From Oscillospiraceae bacterium (GTDB lineage: Bacteria > Bacillota > Clostridia > Oscillospirales > QAMX01): DNA of 64,000 bases. The stretch is taken from NCBI GenBank assembly GCA_015067825.1, contig SVLQ01000006.1, forward strand, positions 88,148 to 152,147, written 5' to 3'. Shown one piece after another: positions 61,154 to 64,000 of this stretch. A program made the position numbers and the translations under genes. The notes beneath the pieces are model-generated. The model saw only the letters and a program-made list of their open reading frames with translations, had not been told where the DNA came from and ran no database searches. The number at the start of each line of letters is the position of its first letter. Position 1 is the stretch's first letter.

Positions 61154-62215
61154 ATGTTTGAAGGTGCGTTGCAGCTGGTCCATACAGGTATCGGTAGCGC
61201 TTACCCCGGGGCTGCGGTCGCGATCGGCATCGGGCACAAGGTGCTTGCGCGGCAGTTTTTCGGGTTGCGGCAGGAAAATCCGATCCCCCTCTCCCTCACG
61301 GAAGACACGCGTTTTGACCTCGCATCGCTCTCCAAGCTAACGACGACGATGGTTGCGCTGAAATTCCTGGAAAACGGCGTGATCTCGTGCAGCGACCGTA
61401 TCGATGCTTTTTTTGGCAATCCGGGGAACTACGGTGATTGTGAGCTCCGCCATCTTTTGACCCACACGACAGGGCTGCCGCCGGGGATCCCGCTGTACGC
61501 ACCCGCATACCGAAACTGCGATCCCGTTCACTGCATTTTGCACGCGGACCGCGTCTGCAAGACCGGTGCGGAGGTTCATTATTCCTGCATGGGATATATC
61601 GTGCTGCAGCGGATTTTGGAACAAGTCGGCGGCGAACCGCTCAACCGTTTGGCAAGCAAGTACGTTTTCGCGCCGCTCGGTATGCACACGGCCCTGTACA
61701 ATCCCGGCGCAAGCGTGCCGGTGGCCGCAACAGAGTATTGCACAAGCACAGGCCAATGGGCAACGGGACACGTACACGATGAGAACGCATCTTTCCTCGG
61801 CGGCGTTTCGGGAAATGCCGGAGTGTTCGCCACGCTCGACGATATGATTGCGTTTGCGGGAATGTGTTCGGCAAGAGGAATCGCCCGCAGCGGCGAAGCG
61901 TATCTCTCGGCCCAAACGTTTGACCTCGCCGTGCGCGACCACACGCCGGGCAAAGCAGAGGTCAGAGGGCTCGGATTTTTGTTGAAGGGTGATCAGCCGT
62001 TTCCGATGGGACAGCGTTTGCCGCGCGGAAGCTACGGACACACGGGTTTTACCGGCACAAGCCTTTGCGTCGATTGCGAGACCGGACTTTGGGGAATCCT
62101 GCTCACCAATGCAGTCCACTACGGCAGAGAAAACAGAGCGCCGTATTTTTCACTTCGCAGCCGCTTTTACGATGAAATCGTCACAGAGTTTCGATCAGTG
62201 CGGGCCCGGTCGTAA
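61154..62215 (+). CDS. serine hydrolase of the beta-lactamase (class C/EstB-like) family
   Basis: 353 residues with the SxxK motif in DLASLSKLTT (nucleophilic Ser) and the second motif as YSCMGY, where Asn of the usual YxN is Cys; a C-terminal HTGFTG stands at the KTG/HxG position. No signal peptide, so cytoplasmic; more likely an esterase or peptidase than an antibiotic-resistance enzyme. AGGTGGG precedes ATG 61154; it probably shares a transcript with the acyltransferase. Confidence 0.83.
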   Translation: MFEGALQLVHTGIGSAYPGAAVAIGIGHKVLARQFFGLRQENPIPLSLTEDTRFDLASLSKLTTTMVALKFLENGVISCSDRIDAFFGNPGNYGDCELRHLLTHTTGLPPGIPLYAPAYRNCDPVHCILHADRVCKTGAEVHYSCMGYIVLQRILEQVGGEPLNRLASKYVFAPLGMHTALYNPGASVPVAATEYCTSTGQWATGHVHDENASFLGGVSGNAGVFATLDDMIAFAGMCSARGIARSGEAYLSAQTFDLAVRDHTPGKAEVRGLGFLLKGDQPFPMGQRLPRGSYGHTGFTGTSLCVDCETGLWGILLTNAVHYGRENRAPYFSLRSRFYDEIVTEFRSVRARS

Positions 62216-62355
62216 AAAAGCCATAAAAAAAGAGACGCCTAAGCGGCGTGTTCTTAAGGACGGTTTTTGAAATTTAATAAAATACGTTATCTACCGACAG
62301 GAAAAAGGATAGAGAAAGCAAATGCAATCTCTGTCCTTTTTTCTTGACAAGCACT

Positions 62356-62375
62356 GCATTTGTAGACACAAATGC
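62356..62375. promoter_or_regulatory. inverted repeat upstream of the second fused sigma gene
   Basis: GCATTTGT-AGAC-ACAAATGC, a perfect 8-bp inverted repeat ending 7 bp upstream of the -35 box. Candidate operator. The remaining gap 62216-62355 has only a short hairpin and AT-rich sequence. Confidence 0.5.
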
Positions 62376-62382
62376 TTTCCTG

Positions 62383-62411
62383 TTGAATAACTCACAAATT
62401 TATGGTATGAT
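62383..62411 (+). promoter_or_regulatory. promoter of the second fused sigma gene
   Basis: TTGAAT (62383-62388), a 17-bp spacer and TATGAT (62406-62411), 87 nt before the TTG start. Confidence 0.65.
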
Positions 62412-62498
62412 TTTTATAAAATCACCTATCCAAACTGATTTTGATGCACTATAAGGGTGTAATCATGATTGCATCTCGAAAGAAAGGAGGAGAAAAAC

Positions 62499-64000
62499 TT
62501 GGACGAGAACAAAATTATCCCGTACATCGAACCGATATTTCGTTTCTGTTATAAGCGTTTATCCAACCGCTGCGATGCCGAGGATCTTGCGAGTGAGATC
62601 ATTTGTCATATTCTTGATGGAATGAACAAATATGAAATCGAATCGTTTGATGCTTGGGTTTGGCGAATTGCTCATAACCGCTATGCCCGGTTTATTGACA
62701 ATCGGAATAAAAATCAAATCGTATTGTCATGCGAAGACGAACTTTTTGACATTGCTGATTATTCCGATGTCGATGAGGACAACACACAGGAGCAATATGA
62801 AACGGTGTTTCGCTATTTGCACACGTTATCTTCCGAGTACAAAAATATTTTTTTGGACTACTATATTGGCGAATTGTCAATCAAAAGTCTTGCAAAAAAG
62901 TATTATCTCCCCGAAACCACAATCAAATGGCGGCTGAACGTAGGTCGCCAAAAAATCAGAGATAGGATAGGAGAAAATAAAATGGATAAGGTCTATCAGA
63001 GAATTAATTGGAATACCGGAACTTGTAACGGTAATATGGATTCCGACGCATATCTTCATACACAGATTTCCCGTGCTATCTGCCTCGCAGCTTATGAAAA
63101 GCCTTTGACAGTAGAGGAAATCAGTATTAGTACGGGTATTCCTACAATGTATGTAGAGGACGAACTCCCCCGACTTGAATATGGGGATGCTATCTGTAAG
63201 GTGGGTAACAAATACGTAACCAATTTTATTATCTTTCGTTTGAAAGACAGAAAGCAGACTGAAGATGTTTCAGCATCGGTAATCAGTATGCTTGCGGATA
63301 AATTTGAAACAATCTTGAAAGAAGCGGAAGATAAAATCAGCACGATTGATTTTTACGGCAATGATTTCGGCATAAGTAGACTTGGTTACATCATCGTTCC
63401 ATATCTGCTCAGACGAAAAATTAGGGACGTAAAAAACAAACGCTTAAATCTGGAAAACGGTCCGTATCCTCCGAGAAAGGATGGCGGTTATGGTTGGTTT
63501 ATCGTAGAAGAAACGGTCGATGAATCGGAAAGCTGTGCAGAGTATGATTCCGGATGCAATGTTGCAAGAGGCGATAGTGGTAGCGAGTACAAAGTCCCGT
63601 CGCATATCTATTACTATTGGGTCAGTAAATATTTTGATTACAGCATTTACCATAACAAAGGAATGCGTTGGATGTGTGCAAACGGCATCCCACAGAACAG
63701 CGTAAACGGTGTTGTGTCCAAAGAAGCTCTTTCCGAAGAAGATGCCGCACATCTTATCGAAACAAATCTGCTTATAAAGTCAGAGGCAGGCTTTAGCTTA
63801 AACTTCCCGCACTTTACCGCAGAGCAGTTTGGAAAATTTGTTTCACTGTTTGAGATGACCGATGAAAAGCTCAATGATCTCCTTGCGGAGTGGATCGTAA
63901 CTGTGCACAATAATTTTGAAAACTTCGTTCCGAAACACTTGCACGATCAGATCAATCAGTGGGTTAGCTGTTATCTGCATCAGATCATTGGATATGTTAC
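62499..64000 (+). CDS. second ECF-type sigma factor with C-terminal winged-helix/sensor-like region, cut by window end
   Basis: Starts at TTG 62499 with AAAGGAGG about 8-10 nt before; 500 residues are visible and the frame is still open. Region 2 has CDAEDLASEIICHIL and AWVWRIAHNRYARF; region 4 has LSSEYKNIFLDYYIGELSIKSLA and a recognition helix ETTIKWRLNVGRQKI. Then LTVEEISISTGIPTMYVEDEL matches the winged-helix-like part of the protein at 53012, and LENGPYPP matches its GPYLP segment. It is AT-richer than most of the window. Possibly transferred or rapidly evolving paralogue. Confidence 0.85.
   Translation, partial: MDENKIIPYIEPIFRFCYKRLSNRCDAEDLASEIICHILDGMNKYEIESFDAWVWRIAHNRYARFIDNRNKNQIVLSCEDELFDIADYSDVDEDNTQEQYETVFRYLHTLSSEYKNIFLDYYIGELSIKSLAKKYYLPETTIKWRLNVGRQKIRDRIGENKMDKVYQRINWNTGTCNGNMDSDAYLHTQISRAICLAAYEKPLTVEEISISTGIPTMYVEDELPRLEYGDAICKVGNKYVTNFIIFRLKDRKQTEDVSASVISMLADKFETILKEAEDKISTIDFYGNDFGISRLGYIIVPYLLRRKIRDVKNKRLNLENGPYPPRKDGGYGWFIVEETVDESESCAEYDSGCNVARGDSGSEYKVPSHIYYYWVSKYFDYSIYHNKGMRWMCANGIPQNSVNGVVSKEALSEEDAAHLIETNLLIKSEAGFSLNFPHFTAEQFGKFVSLFEMTDEKLNDLLAEWIVTVHNNFENFVPKHLHDQINQWVSCYLHQIIGYV

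Noticed and set aside
61154..62215. Beta-lactamase regulated by the BlaI/BlaR pair
   Set aside because: The gene is 26 kb away, has no signal peptide and no BlaI operator was seen in front of it.

Overview
The window looks like chromosomal DNA of a fairly GC-rich Gram-positive anaerobe of the Clostridia (Oscillospirales-like). That placement is inferred from gene content: an intact walR-walK-yycH-yycI operon, a BlaI/BlaR1 pair, a PiT/DUF47 pair, DUF1846, a DUF368 lipid-carrier flippase, a clostridial-type second type II topoisomerase, AAAGGAG ribosome sites and many sigma-A promoters with 17-bp spacers. No rRNA, CRISPR array or complete prophage is visible. One tRNA gene, tRNA-Pro(CGG), is present.

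Layout. 1-5.4 kb: sulfur transfer (thiI with a cysteine desulfurase), ksgA and GTP-type PEP carboxykinase. 5.4-10.1 kb: a lipoprotein, an AlkP-type phosphodiesterase with a metallophosphoesterase, and a HAD-PPOX pair. 10.4-15.6 kb: the wal operon behind an XRE regulator. 15.8-25.2 kb: pduL, two tandem YdjC/ChbG deacetylases, two tandem metallophosphoesterases, proB-proA, DUF1846 and a DapA-family aldolase. 25.3-31.4 kb: GH4 alpha-galactosidase, a large TIM-barrel hydrolase candidate, tRNA-Pro and a frameshifted glycosidase-like gene. 31.5-38.4 kb: BlaR/BlaI, an NSS transporter and an MBL hydrolase. 38.6-45.9 kb: recA-recX-rimO-pgsA-cysS, an amidohydrolase and a REP-associated transposase. 46-52.9 kb: topoisomerase B and A subunits, a PiT transporter and a DUF368 protein. 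53-64 kb: an ECF sigma factor with a long C-terminal extension, a sugar isomerase/kinase-like pair, a small AT-rich island, GH36 alpha-galactosidase, an acyltransferase, a serine hydrolase and a second, incomplete fused sigma factor with a TTG start.

The most unusual signal is a family of composite intergenic elements (10128-10426, 21252-21405, 42468-42613). Each has an A/T-based hairpin, a variable stem, a 57-58 nt core (two nested stems around an internal loop) and one or more GAAAAC/GTTTTC hairpins. Stems change by compensatory substitution between copies, and in the two best copies the non-Watson-Crick pairs are G-U on the same strand, which suggests a structured RNA. Other highlights are the two sigma factors fused to winged-helix/sensor-like regions and a RAYT gene carrying two identical 25-nt palindromic units in inverted orientation inside its own reading frame.
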